Shown: positions 45,263 to 53,445 of the stretch, piece after piece
Numbering within the stretch: position 1 is the stretch's first letter
How the letters are laid out: every line of letters starts with the position of its first letter
Assembly (NCBI GenBank): GCA_947290775.1
Contig: CAMYPM010000011.1
Coordinates: forward strand, 1 to 55,563
DNA from: an uncultured Bacteroidales bacterium
Lineage (GTDB): Bacteria > Bacteroidota > Bacteroidia > Bacteroidales > Porphyromonadaceae
Direction of reading: 5' to 3'
DNA length: 55,563 bases
The notes under the pieces: generated by a model
Told to the model about the DNA's origin: nothing
Databases searched by the model: none
Seen by the model: only the letters and a program-made list of their open reading frames with translations
Made by a program: the position numbers and the translations under genes

Positions 45263-46177
45263 ATGGAAGCGTTCACGCTGCATATATTAGGTGTTGGCAG
45301 TGCATTGCCCACCTTGCGTCACAACCCATCGGCTCAGGCTCTCAGTATGAGAGGTAAGATCTTCATCATCGATTGTGGAGAGGGGTGTCAGTTGTCGCTG
45401 CGGCGGAGTCGTCTTAGCTTGTCTCGTATCAGGGCAATCTTTATATCTCATCTTCACGGCGATCATGTATTCGGCCTACCCGGCCTTCTTTCTACGCTCT
45501 CTCTCTTGGGGCGTAGTGGCAGCTTGGCTATCCATGGTCCTGTGGGTATAAAGCACTTTGTGGAGTGTATGGGGCAAATTTTTTGGCCCGACAATCCCTA
45601 TCAGATTGAGGTTTATGAGCATGAGTCAACTACGAGTCAGATGATTTATGAGGATGCCTCGCTTCGCGTTACCACGCTTCCACTACGTCACCGCCTACCG
45701 ACTACGGGCTATCTCTTTGAAGAGAAGCGCCCATTGAGGCATTTGGATAAAGCAGCCGTTGATTTCTACCATGTACCTATAGCCGCTTATCGCTCCATCT
45801 TGGCAGGGGAGCCTTATACAACGGAAGAGGGTACCCATATTCCAAATTCACGACTTACGAAACCGGGCGAGCCCGCCAGAAAGTACGCTTACGTGAGCGA
45901 TACCGCCTATCACGAGGCCCTTGTCCCTTTATTGCAGGGAGTGGATTTGTTGTATCATGAAGCTACCTATATGCAGCAGGATGCATCTCGAGCCGCAGAA
46001 ACGTGGCACTCGACTGCAGTGGATGCTGCTACGATAGCCCGAAAAGCAGCCGTACATAAGCTCTTACTGGGGCATTATTCGGCTCGCTACGACGATCATA
46101 CCCCTTTGCTCAAAGAGGCAAGGGAGGTATTTCCTAATACTGAGTTGGCGTCGGAAGGCGACAACTTCGAATTGTAG
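45263..46177 (+). CDS. rnz: Ribonuclease Z
   Basis: A 304-residue metallo-beta-lactamase-fold nuclease that trims tRNA 3' ends. The opening FTLHILGVGSALPT and DCGEGCQLSLRR are typical. The zinc motif is SHLHGDHVFGLPG near residues 63-75, with later ligands in PLRHRLPTTGYLFEE, YVSDTAYHE, YHEATY and LLGHYSARYDD. The N-terminal position of LGVGSALPT confirms ATG 45263, which lies only 6 nt after a -7 promoter element. The NlpC/P60 lipoprotein gene follows after 18 nt. Confidence 0.93.
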   Translation: MEAFTLHILGVGSALPTLRHNPSAQALSMRGKIFIIDCGEGCQLSLRRSRLSLSRIRAIFISHLHGDHVFGLPGLLSTLSLLGRSGSLAIHGPVGIKHFVECMGQIFWPDNPYQIEVYEHESTTSQMIYEDASLRVTTLPLRHRLPTTGYLFEEKRPLRHLDKAAVDFYHVPIAAYRSILAGEPYTTEEGTHIPNSRLTKPGEPARKYAYVSDTAYHEALVPLLQGVDLLYHEATYMQQDASRAAETWHSTAVDAATIARKAAVHKLLLGHYSARYDDHTPLLKEAREVFPNTELASEGDNFEL

Positions 46178-46195
46178 ACCATTAGTTAATAGCCT

Positions 46196-46924
46196 ATGGA
46201 TTGTAAGAACAAATTAATGCAACTAAAAAGGGTACGCTTTATACTTCCTTTATGCCTGTTGCTCTTAGTACAGGCCTGTGGGGTGAAAGCACATCCGATT
46301 AAACCGGAAGTAAAGCACTCAACCCATCATTCAAAGGCCGTTTATAATGAGAAGGGTTTATTTATGCCCCACCCCGACTGTATAGCTTATGCTGAGTTAA
46401 ATGTAACCCCTTCCGGGGATATGATTGAAGATTTAATCAACCTCGGAAAGCGTTATTTAGGCAAGCCATACCGTTGGCGCGGAGCTTCCTCACGACCCTT
46501 CGATTGCTCCGGCTTTGTACGCTTCTTGTTCGGCAGCTTTGATATTGAGCTACCGGCCTCTTCGTCAGCAATGTATAATGCCACTACACCTATTAAAGAT
46601 GTGCAGCCGGGTGACTTAGTCTTCTTTTCAGGATCGAGAAGAGGAGGAAGGATCGGGCATGTGGGCATAGCCATTGCGGTTGATAAGCGGGGTATTACTA
46701 TGTTGCACAGCTCCACAAGTCGCGGAATTGTGATAGAGCGGATCGACGATAGTGCGTATTTTCGTTCTCGCTATGCGGGAGCGAGACGTATCCCTAAGTT
46801 GCATCGCTACTTTGATGCCAAGAATGCTCCCTCTACCGATGCGGTCATTCCGCCTCTTTTCATTTGTGATACTCAGGTGCCTACTTGCTTGGCTACACCT
46901 CAGATTCCTTGTGTAGAGGGTTAG
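46196..46924 (+). CDS. NlpC/P60 (C40) cell-wall peptidase lipoprotein
   Basis: A 242-residue lipoprotein with the lipobox LVQAC (cysteine near residue 28) and an NlpC/P60 domain at about 80-205. The catalytic cysteine is in RPFDCSGFVRF, the histidine in RIGHVGIAI, and the polar third residue follows in TMLHSSTSRG. Enzymes of this family cleave peptidoglycan stem peptides between D-Glu/iso-Gln and the diamino acid. A ~30-residue Pro- and Cys-containing tail (cysteines in ICDTQVPTC and IPC) follows, which is unusual. An alternative ATG at 46217 gives a shorter signal peptide. It is probably co-transcribed with rnz. Confidence 0.9.
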   Translation: MDCKNKLMQLKRVRFILPLCLLLLVQACGVKAHPIKPEVKHSTHHSKAVYNEKGLFMPHPDCIAYAELNVTPSGDMIEDLINLGKRYLGKPYRWRGASSRPFDCSGFVRFLFGSFDIELPASSSAMYNATTPIKDVQPGDLVFFSGSRRGGRIGHVGIAIAVDKRGITMLHSSTSRGIVIERIDDSAYFRSRYAGARRIPKLHRYFDAKNAPSTDAVIPPLFICDTQVPTCLATPQIPCVEG

Positions 46925-46948
46925 CCACTCGTTCATGACTTTTTCTTT

Positions 46949-46990
46949 GGAGAGGGTACGTAGTTCCTTTTACGTTCTCTCTCCTTTTTT
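46949..46990 (+). terminator. Terminator after the NlpC/P60 gene
   Basis: GGAGAGGGTACGTA (46949-46962) pairs with TACGTTCTCTCTCC (46971-46984) with one mismatch and one G-T pair, followed by six T. Confidence 0.88.
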
Positions 46991-47040
46991 ATAGGAGCCT
47001 TCTGTGCCTCCTTGTATCCTTTCTATTGATCATTTATTTG

Positions 47041-47048
47041 TATCTTTG
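47041..47048 (+). promoter_or_regulatory. -7 promoter element for the phosphogluconolactonase-like gene
   Basis: TATCTTTG matches TAnnTTTG and lies 78 nt before the ATG at 47127. Confidence 0.55.
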
Positions 47049-47126
47049 AAGCGAGGGGAAGTTCGCTCACGGTATGATGAGAGAATAAGGGTAACCCCTT
47101 GAAAAAATACAATAGACCGAACTAAA

Positions 47127-47843
47127 ATGAATATATTGAGTTATCCGTCACCAAAGGAGGTGGCACAGAAGTTAGCAGAGCGTATAGCTGAGGAAGTGGA
47201 AAAGAAGCCCGTGTATCACTTAGCTATAACCGGAGGTGAAGATGCCCCAATGGTGTATCAAGCCTTAGCAGCGGCAAATATCAATTGGCAGAAGGTGCGT
47301 CTTTATTTTGTCAGTGAGGTGATTAGTGGTACGCAAGCCGGGATTAACTACGATGTAGCGCGGCACCACTTAATAACGAAAGTACCTATTAGAGAGGAGC
47401 AGGTGTATAGGATTCCCATTGATGCGGATAGTGCCGCTCAGGCCGCGCAGAGCTATCAGCAGCAAGTGACCGGTGAAGTGCCTCTATTGAATGGATATCC
47501 TCTCTTTGATGCAGTGCTCCTTGCGCTACATGAAGATGGTCATGTGGCAGAAATACATCCCGGGCAGGAAGAGCTTTATTATAAGGAGGACGTATATTTA
47601 GTCAATAAGCGACCGGAGAGTGGAGAAGAGACCGTAACCCTCTCCTTTCAAGCACTGAGCGAGGTTAAAAAAATCTTTCTATATGCATTTGGCGACGACA
47701 TCCGCTTCGTGATAGGAAATATGGTCAATCTGATGCCTGAGGCAAAGGCCTATCCGGCGAACGTGCTTACAGCACTCAACCCGTGGAGTACGCTCTATGC
47801 AGATGCAGCTGCCATGAGGGAGAAAAGCTACGCAATATATTGA
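47127..47843 (+). CDS. 6-phosphogluconolactonase-like protein with altered active-site motifs
   Basis: A 238-residue protein of the 6-phosphogluconolactonase / glucosamine-6-phosphate deaminase fold. The phosphate-binding start YHLAITGGEDAPMVYQAL (about residues 30-48) and the AINYDVARHHLI-type helix are recognisable. The active-site signatures have changed: the usual DER loop is SEVISG (about 71-76), and the usual GxGxDGHxAS(L/I)FP reads LALHEDGHVAEIHP (about 130-143). It may still hydrolyse 6-phosphogluconolactone or have taken another sugar-phosphate role. No pentose-phosphate gene is adjacent. It has its own promoter, and the EcsC-like gene follows after 38 nt. Confidence 0.72.
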   Translation: MNILSYPSPKEVAQKLAERIAEEVEKKPVYHLAITGGEDAPMVYQALAAANINWQKVRLYFVSEVISGTQAGINYDVARHHLITKVPIREEQVYRIPIDADSAAQAAQSYQQQVTGEVPLLNGYPLFDAVLLALHEDGHVAEIHPGQEELYYKEDVYLVNKRPESGEETVTLSFQALSEVKKIFLYAFGDDIRFVIGNMVNLMPEAKAYPANVLTALNPWSTLYADAAAMREKSYAIY

Positions 47844-47881
47844 TAACGACATTTTAATCACTGTAACGAACAGGCGACAAT

Positions 47882-48613
47882 ATGGCAAAGAAAATCAATT
47901 GGGAATCGATGCTTTCCTTAGCATTGAAGAATAATTTGGCGCGGATCAATCGGAATCGCTTTTTGGCAACTTCCTTAGCTCCCTTTTGCACACCCGAAGA
48001 TTTGAATAAAATAGCTTTCCTCCGCCCGGAGAGCCTTGTGGAGGTGCAAGTGCTGGATCATTTAGGTAAAGAGATAGTAGAAAAGCACTTAAATCAAGCG
48101 GCTTTAATCTCTGGTGGAGCAGGCTTGCTGGGTGCCTCCGCGATGTGGCTAAGTGTGCCCGGCGATACACTCCAGTTTGTGACGCAGCTCGTTATTATGA
48201 CGCAGAAGCTCGCTTACTTATATGGTTGGGATGATTTCTTCTTCAATGAAGAGCCCACCGATGAGACGATAGCTCGCCTTTCGTTAATCCTTGGGTATGG
48301 AGTTGGCGTGCATGAGGCCAAAGGGGTGATCATGTCAGTCGCCAATGATATGATGCCGAATCTGAATGAGGCTATGGCACAGGAGCAGATTGATAAGAAT
48401 CATCCTATTGTAAAGAAGACAGTGTCGGCACTTTCAGAGCAGTTGCTGCGAACAGCTGTGAGTGGAGGGCTTGCCAAAGTGCTCCCGATCGTGGGAGCTG
48501 CCGCATCCGGTATATGGAGCTATAAATCGTTCCGGCCTATTGCAGAGCGCATTCGTTTGTTGCTTAGCGAAATAATGTACACGAGGTTGGGACATCAGCT
48601 TTCGCAAAAATAG
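47882..48613 (+). CDS. EcsC-like putative membrane-associated protein
   Basis: A 243-residue protein of uncertain function. The central part has glycine-rich amphipathic or membrane stretches (ISGGAGLLGASAMW, VPGDTLQFVTQLVIMTQKLAYLYGWDD). These resemble the EcsC family pattern of a Gly-rich segment followed by an Asp and a YGxD motif. A second Gly-rich stretch (VSGGLAKVLPIVGAAASGIWSY) lies near residue 200. There is no signal peptide. The assignment to EcsC is weak. It is probably co-transcribed with the upstream phosphogluconolactonase-like gene. Confidence 0.5.
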   Translation: MAKKINWESMLSLALKNNLARINRNRFLATSLAPFCTPEDLNKIAFLRPESLVEVQVLDHLGKEIVEKHLNQAALISGGAGLLGASAMWLSVPGDTLQFVTQLVIMTQKLAYLYGWDDFFFNEEPTDETIARLSLILGYGVGVHEAKGVIMSVANDMMPNLNEAMAQEQIDKNHPIVKKTVSALSEQLLRTAVSGGLAKVLPIVGAAASGIWSYKSFRPIAERIRLLLSEIMYTRLGHQLSQK

Positions 48614-48668
48614 AGGCATTCGTTCTCTTTAAGGAGAGTAAGGCGAGTACAAATGCTCGTTAATTGTC

Positions 48669-48676
48669 TATCTTTG
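48669..48676 (+). promoter_or_regulatory. -7 promoter element for the DUF4494-yggS unit
   Basis: TATCTTTG matches TAnnTTTG and lies 26 nt before the ATG at 48702. The TTG-started frame at 48687 would leave almost no leader. Confidence 0.6.
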
Positions 48677-48701
48677 CAGCGAACTTTTGATTAACGAAGA
48701 G

Positions 48702-49163
48702 ATGAACAGCTGGTACGAGTGTAAGGTAAGATACCAAAAGATAACGGATGAGGGTGCTATTAAAAGTAGCCAAGAGTGCTACCTTATAGATGCCTATACG
48801 GTTACAGAAGCAGAAGCAAGGCTAATAGAGGAGATAACCCCCTTTACGTCCAATGGGGAATTTACGGTTTCATCCATTAAGAAAGAGAAGCTGACCGATC
48901 TTTTTCTTAGTGAGGACCCTGATGCTACCTATTTGTATAGGTGTAAGGTAAACTTCATCTCTATAGATGAGAAAAAGGGCGTAGAGAAGCGAGTGCCCGC
49001 TACTATGATTGTAAAAGCATCCTCTGTGTTGGAAGCTGCCAAACGTATAGAGAAGGAGATGGCTTCAAGTATCAGTGAATGGCAAATAGCCTCTGTGTCG
49101 GAAACAAATATAGTAGATATCCTCTGGGCCGATGGTCAGGGGGCAGCAAAGAGTAATGAGTAA
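48702..49163 (+). CDS. DUF4494 family protein
   Basis: A 153-residue protein of the Bacteroidota DUF4494 family. It contains two similar halves, each with a (Y/C)RCKVxF/YECKVRY strand, a DAYTVTEAEARL / IVKASSVLEAAKRIE helix and a connecting loop, which suggests an internal duplication. The function is unknown. Its stop overlaps the yggS start by 8 nt, implying coupled translation. ATG 48702 (MNSWYECKV) is preferred over TTG 48687. Confidence 0.78.
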   Translation: MNSWYECKVRYQKITDEGAIKSSQECYLIDAYTVTEAEARLIEEITPFTSNGEFTVSSIKKEKLTDLFLSEDPDATYLYRCKVNFISIDEKKGVEKRVPATMIVKASSVLEAAKRIEKEMASSISEWQIASVSETNIVDILWADGQGAAKSNE

Positions 49164-49836
49164 AATTGGTGATAACATACAGGCGATCCAAAAGGCTCTT
49201 CCGGAGTCTGTTCGCTTAATAGTGGTCACTAAGTTTCATCCCGAAGAGGCTTTGATGGAGGCCTATGAAGCCGGGGCAAGGGATTTCGGGGAGAATCATG
49301 TGCAGGAGCTTGTGCCTAAGGCTGAGCACTTGCCTAAAGATATTCGTTGGCATTTTGTGGGTAATCTGCAACGTAATAAGGTGAAGCGGATCATTCCCTT
49401 TGTGTCGCTGATCCATAGTGTAGACAGCAAGCGTCTTTTTGATGAGGTACTCAAGCGTGCAGAGGAGGCGCAGCGTGTGGTGGATATCCTTTTGGAGGTA
49501 CATATAGGTGGAGAAGAAACCAAAGAGGGAATAGCTCCGAGTGAGCTGGATGAGCTTACAAAGGAGTGTGTAGAAGCAATCAAAGAGCGTCCTTTTGTTC
49601 GTATTCGCGGACTAATGGGAATGGCTTCCCATACAGATGATGAGGAGCAGATCAGACGCGAGTTTGCATGCCTAAAGCGACTTTTTGAGCAGCAGAAGTC
49701 GCATTACTTCACCTCAGAAGAGTCCCTCTTCGATACCCTTTCCATGGGGATGAGTAACGATTGGCCTATAGCGGTAGAGGAGGGAAGTACCATGATTCGA
49801 GTCGGTACGGCAATTATGGGCGAACGCAACTATTAA
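49156..49836 (+). CDS. YggS family pyridoxal-phosphate homeostasis protein
   Basis: A 226-residue single-domain alanine-racemase-fold protein. The PLP lysine is in LIVVTKFHPEEAL (about residue 24). ARDFGENHVQEL, WHFVGNLQRNKVK, IHSVDSKRL and the phosphate-binding LSMGMSNDWPIAVEEGSTMIRVGTAIMG are typical. Family members buffer PLP and affect amino-acid metabolism, without a known catalytic reaction. It overlaps DUF4494 by 8 nt. The dihydroorotate-dehydrogenase-like gene begins 61 nt downstream. Confidence 0.92.
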   Translation: MSKIGDNIQAIQKALPESVRLIVVTKFHPEEALMEAYEAGARDFGENHVQELVPKAEHLPKDIRWHFVGNLQRNKVKRIIPFVSLIHSVDSKRLFDEVLKRAEEAQRVVDILLEVHIGGEETKEGIAPSELDELTKECVEAIKERPFVRIRGLMGMASHTDDEEQIRREFACLKRLFEQQKSHYFTSEESLFDTLSMGMSNDWPIAVEEGSTMIRVGTAIMGERNY

Positions 49837-49897
49837 GCCCTCTTGATTGTTAACAAGGAAGAATAAGGAAATTAAAAATAAATACACATAAAAGAGC

Positions 49898-50875
49898 ATG
49901 AAGGAGCTAACATCAAACTACGCCGGACTTATACTGCGTAACCCTGTTGTAGCCGCCAGTAGCGGCCTCACTTCGTCGGCCGCTAAAGTAAAAGCGTTAG
50001 TTGACGCCGGATGTGCAGCTGTAGTGATCAAATCACTTTTTGAGGAGCAAATCGACACTCTTTCTCAGAATGTAGTGAGTGGGGGTGAGTATTATCCGGA
50101 AGCCTTTGATTATGTAAATCATTATATCAAAGGGCATGAGGTACAGAAGCATCTTGATCTGATAAAGCAGGTTAAGGATGAAAATGAGGTGCCTATTATA
50201 GCAAGTATCAACTGCTATCACAAAGGGGATTGGGCCGAGTTCGCCAAGAATATGGAAGCGGCAGGAGCCGATGCTATAGAAGTAAATATTATGCGCCTTG
50301 AGGCCTCCTTGACGGCAGATCCGGCTGTAGTAGTCGAAGAGTACGTAAATATTGTGCGTAGTATAACGACTGCCGTGTCGCTTCCTGTGCAGGTGAAGAT
50401 CTCAAAAGAGTTCTCTTGTCCTATAGCATTGATTGCCCGCTTAAAGCAAGCCGGAGCAAAGGGAGTTACTCTTTTTAATCGCTCCTATCGGATGGATATA
50501 GATGTACAAAGAGAAGAAATCACCTCCGGAAAGGTGTTTACTGAGCCGAGCGATATATCGGATACGCTTCGCTACACCGGTATTGTAGCCGCTGAGCTGA
50601 GTGATTTTCCCGTGTCGGCTTCTACCGGTATCCATGGTTCTGTATGTGCTTTGAAAGCACTCCTCGCAGGTGCTCAGACAGTGCAGATGTGTTCTGCCCT
50701 TTATCAGAATGGTGTGGAACAAGTAACCAAGACCCTTGAGGGTATTGAAGCGTGGATGGAAAACAAACAGTACCGAGCTATCGATGAGTTCCGCGGTAAG
50801 CTGAAAGCGACTGAAACAGACCATGCCCTCTATAGCCGCATGCAATTCATGCGCTATTTTGGGGGTAAGGAGTAG
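49898..50875 (+). CDS. Dihydroorotate dehydrogenase-like flavoprotein
   Basis: A 325-residue FMN-dependent TIM-barrel protein of the class-1 DHOD-like group. The N-terminal GLILRNPVVAASSGLT, the SINCYHKGDWAEFAKNMEAAGADAIEVNI stretch and the FMN-phosphate-end STGIHGSVCALKALLAGAQTVQMCSAL are visible. Class-1B DHODs carry a catalytic cysteine in a ...NxSxPN... context, which is not seen here. The true substrate may therefore not be dihydroorotate, and it could be another flavin oxidoreductase. No other pyrimidine gene is nearby. No clear promoter was found in the 61-nt leader. Confidence 0.82.
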   Translation: MKELTSNYAGLILRNPVVAASSGLTSSAAKVKALVDAGCAAVVIKSLFEEQIDTLSQNVVSGGEYYPEAFDYVNHYIKGHEVQKHLDLIKQVKDENEVPIIASINCYHKGDWAEFAKNMEAAGADAIEVNIMRLEASLTADPAVVVEEYVNIVRSITTAVSLPVQVKISKEFSCPIALIARLKQAGAKGVTLFNRSYRMDIDVQREEITSGKVFTEPSDISDTLRYTGIVAAELSDFPVSASTGIHGSVCALKALLAGAQTVQMCSALYQNGVEQVTKTLEGIEAWMENKQYRAIDEFRGKLKATETDHALYSRMQFMRYFGGKE

Positions 50876-50919
50876 TTTGTTCCTAAGCCTTCGAAAGAAG
50901 GCTGACAATTGGGACTATA

Positions 50920-51906
50920 ATGGGCAAGACACACATAGCAGGGTTACGAATGACAGCCTTAGTATGGGTGTCTTGCGTTGTCTTATGCCTTGTAGGACTA
51001 TCATGTAAGGGGCGTTCTGTAAGTGCTCAGCGACCTTTAGCAGTGGATACCCTTTATCGCGCTTATGTTCCCCCTTTACCTCCTCGGACGCTTGCTGATG
51101 CAGAGGCTCGAGCTTTATGGTATGTGAAGCACTATTGGGATGATTTCAATTTCTACGATTCTCAGGCGCTACTTGCCCACAAAGAGTTGCTTAGGCAGAA
51201 TGTGGAAGACCTGGTCTTCGCTGCCATACAGTTGCCGGTCGACAGTGTGGCGGAATCTCTTGTTAAGCCATTAAAGGCTAGTGACGGAGATCTACTAATC
51301 TTCTTTGCTGATGCCATGGTCGAATTGCTTTATGCAGAGGGACGAGCCCCTAAGCGTTATGAGCCGTATTATCTTCCTATACTGAAGGAGCTGAGCGTCT
51401 CTGCTAAAGTGGATCTGGCGCGTTCTGAACGAGCTAAGTTTCTCTATAAAATGCTTTCACGTAATTCTCTCGGAAGTCATGCAGAAGGCTTTCTATCGGT
51501 TGATACCCTGGGGCAGATGCGTAGCTTGAAGAGTTTTGAGGGAAAACCAGCACTAATGATTTTTTTTGCCCCCGGCTGCGAGCATTGTCGTAAGATGACT
51601 AAGAAGATTGAGCGAAGTCGTATTATTAGACAGCTTGTAACCTCCGGTGAGCTTGCTCTCTTGTATGTATATCCTTTCCCCTATGAAGATATATTTCTTT
51701 CCGGTGTGGAAGAATTGCCCTCTTTTACTACCTATTATGGATACAATAAAGATGGACGAATATTAAGGGAGAATTTGTACAATATTGAAGAAACACCTGT
51801 TCTTTATATGTTAAATAAAGAAGGAGTTGTGTTGTTGAAGAATGCCTCTTTCGAGGAATTGAAGCAATTTTTAAAAAATGACTTTAAGGCACATATCTCT
51901 TTGTAG
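50920..51906 (+). CDS. DUF5106 thioredoxin-like lipoprotein
   Basis: A 328-residue lipoprotein (lipobox VGLSC, cysteine near residue 29) with an N-terminal all-helical DUF5106-type domain (about 45-195, with ALWYVKHYWDDFNF). A C-terminal thioredoxin fold (about 200-320) carries a CxxC motif in FFAPGCEHCRK, and the cis-proline loop is in ETPVLYML. It probably works as a periplasmic or surface-anchored thiol:disulfide protein. The DUF5106-thioredoxin architecture is common in Bacteroidota, but its substrate is unknown. It lies 44 nt after the DHOD-like gene. Confidence 0.8.
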   Translation: MGKTHIAGLRMTALVWVSCVVLCLVGLSCKGRSVSAQRPLAVDTLYRAYVPPLPPRTLADAEARALWYVKHYWDDFNFYDSQALLAHKELLRQNVEDLVFAAIQLPVDSVAESLVKPLKASDGDLLIFFADAMVELLYAEGRAPKRYEPYYLPILKELSVSAKVDLARSERAKFLYKMLSRNSLGSHAEGFLSVDTLGQMRSLKSFEGKPALMIFFAPGCEHCRKMTKKIERSRIIRQLVTSGELALLYVYPFPYEDIFLSGVEELPSFTTYYGYNKDGRILRENLYNIEETPVLYMLNKEGVVLLKNASFEELKQFLKNDFKAHISL

Positions 51907-52189
51907 TTTAGTTGCTTAGAGGTGTATATGATGTTATGTAGTAGCCTATCTGAAAGTAAAAAAATCAAACAACAACCACTGAAAGAACGCTTTCAAGTGA
52001 ACAAAATAGGGTAAAAGTGGTTTCTATATCAGTCCTTTTATCTACCTTTGTGTAGTAGAGCAGTGATAGGATCACTGAAATTGACTAAAAACGAAAAAGA
52101 AAAGCCGGCTGGAGAACCGGCCGAGATAATTGAAAAAGAAGAAATAAAAAAATAGAAGTAACGCTAACAGTATGATTATTAAACGTATG
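51907..52189 (+). other. Leader region of the ompA pair
   Basis: No gene. It holds the -7 element at 52043-52050 and, in the transcribed leader, two hairpins: AGTGAT agg ATCACT (52062-52076), and GCCGG/CCGGC around 52102-52120. The leader is about 130 nt long and may affect mRNA stability. Confidence 0.5.
52043..52050 (+). promoter_or_regulatory. -7 promoter element for the ompA pair
   Basis: TACCTTTG matches TAnnTTTG, about 140 nt before the first ompA start. Confidence 0.6.
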
Positions 52190-53404
52190 AAGGTAAAGTA
52201 CTTATTGCTCTCTCTTATGGGAGCTTTGGCACTCACAGCAAGTGCCCAGCAGCCTGAGGCAACGGAATCCCAACTGCCTGCCAACCGGACTGCTTTTGAA
52301 CATAGCAAGGGTCATTGGTTTATCAGTGTACAAGGCGGTGTAGCCTCTCAGTTCGGTGGATATAACCCCGGTGAGAAGAATGGTATCAATTTCAGTACCT
52401 ATATGGAAGACTGCCTTAAGGAAGGTGGTAACATTGTACCGGCTCTTTCTTTGGGTAAGTGGCATAATCCTTACTTTGCAACTCGCTTGCAGTTACAAGG
52501 TGCTTACATGCCTACTCCCTATCTAGAACAAATGGGTGGTGAATACCAGTACTTCAAAACAGCATTTGTAGGTGCTCATTTCGATTTTATGTTTGATGTA
52601 GTAAACTATTTCGCTACATACAAGCCTAATCGTGTATTCCACTTCATTCCTTTCATGGGTCTTGGTTATCAGTTCAAGTTCTATGAAGATTTCAAGGAAC
52701 CCTATCGTCATTCGGCAACTGCAAACGCAGGTCTTATCTTCTCATTCCGTTTGGCTAAGCGCGTAGATCTCTTCTTGGAAGCTCAGGCTATTTATAGTAA
52801 CCTCAACTTCACAAAGCGCGATGCTACATTTGATGGAGAAGATTTGACACCGTATTTGAAGGGTACTGATGCATACAATGGTTTTGCTGCCGTAGCATCT
52901 CTCGGTCTTAACTTCAACCTCGGTCAAACAGAGTGGAACGAAGTAACCCCGATGGATTACGAGCTTATCAACGACCTCAACCGTCAGATCAACTCTTTGA
53001 AGGCTGAAAACGCTGAATTGAGCAAGCGTCCTGTAAGCTGTCCTGAATGTCCTGAAGTAGCTCCTGCAAAGGAAGTCGTTGCTTCTACAGTGATCTCTGA
53101 TAAGGCTGTTATCTTCGCTTTCGATAGCGATGTAATTGCTCCTAATCAGGAAATCCAAATGAGTGAAATTGCTCGTTTGATCAAGGAAAACAATACTCCT
53201 GTGCTTGTAATCGGTTATGCAGATACAACAGGCTCTTCTGAGTACAATATGGGTCTTTCTGAGCGTCGCGCTAAGGCTGTTGCTGATGCTCTTGTAAATA
53301 CTTATGGAGTTGACTCTAGCTTGGTAACCACTGAATGGCAAGGTGCAACCGATCAGTTCTCACCGAAGGGCTTGAATCGCGTTGTTATCGTACGCTCTAA
53401 GTAA
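52190..53404 (+). CDS. OmpA family outer-membrane protein (Pgm6/7-like), first copy
   Basis: A 404-residue outer-membrane protein. A signal peptide ends in ALTASAQ. An N-terminal beta-barrel (about 40-255) contains HWFISVQGG, FDFMFDVVNYFATY and FHFIPFMGLGYQFK. A periplasmic linker has a short helix and the Cys pair PVSCPECPE near residue 285. The C-terminal OmpA/MotB peptidoglycan-binding domain has AVIFAFDSD, VIGYADTTGSSEYN and LSERRAKAVADAL. In P. gingivalis the related pair forms disulfide-linked heterotrimers, and the cysteines here would allow the same. An ATG at 52172 adds six residues; 52190 matches the paralogue start (MKAK/MKVK). Confidence 0.93.
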   Translation, partial: KVKYLLLSLMGALALTASAQQPEATESQLPANRTAFEHSKGHWFISVQGGVASQFGGYNPGEKNGINFSTYMEDCLKEGGNIVPALSLGKWHNPYFATRLQLQGAYMPTPYLEQMGGEYQYFKTAFVGAHFDFMFDVVNYFATYKPNRVFHFIPFMGLGYQFKFYEDFKEPYRHSATANAGLIFSFRLAKRVDLFLEAQAIYSNLNFTKRDATFDGEDLTPYLKGTDAYNGFAAVASLGLNFNLGQTEWNEVTPMDYELINDLNRQINSLKAENAELSKRPVSCPECPEVAPAKEVVASTVISDKAVIFAFDSDVIAPNQEIQMSEIARLIKENNTPVLVIGYADTTGSSEYNMGLSERRAKAVADALVNTYGVDSSLVTTEWQGATDQFSPKGLNRVVIVRSK

Positions 53405-53445
53405 GTAAGGAGGAATCATTTAATTCGTAAAAAAGACAATTAGAT

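Noticed and set aside
47127..47843. Glucosamine-6-phosphate deaminase (NagB)
   Set aside because: Length and motifs are closer to phosphogluconolactonase. NagB-specific active-site residues are not seen.
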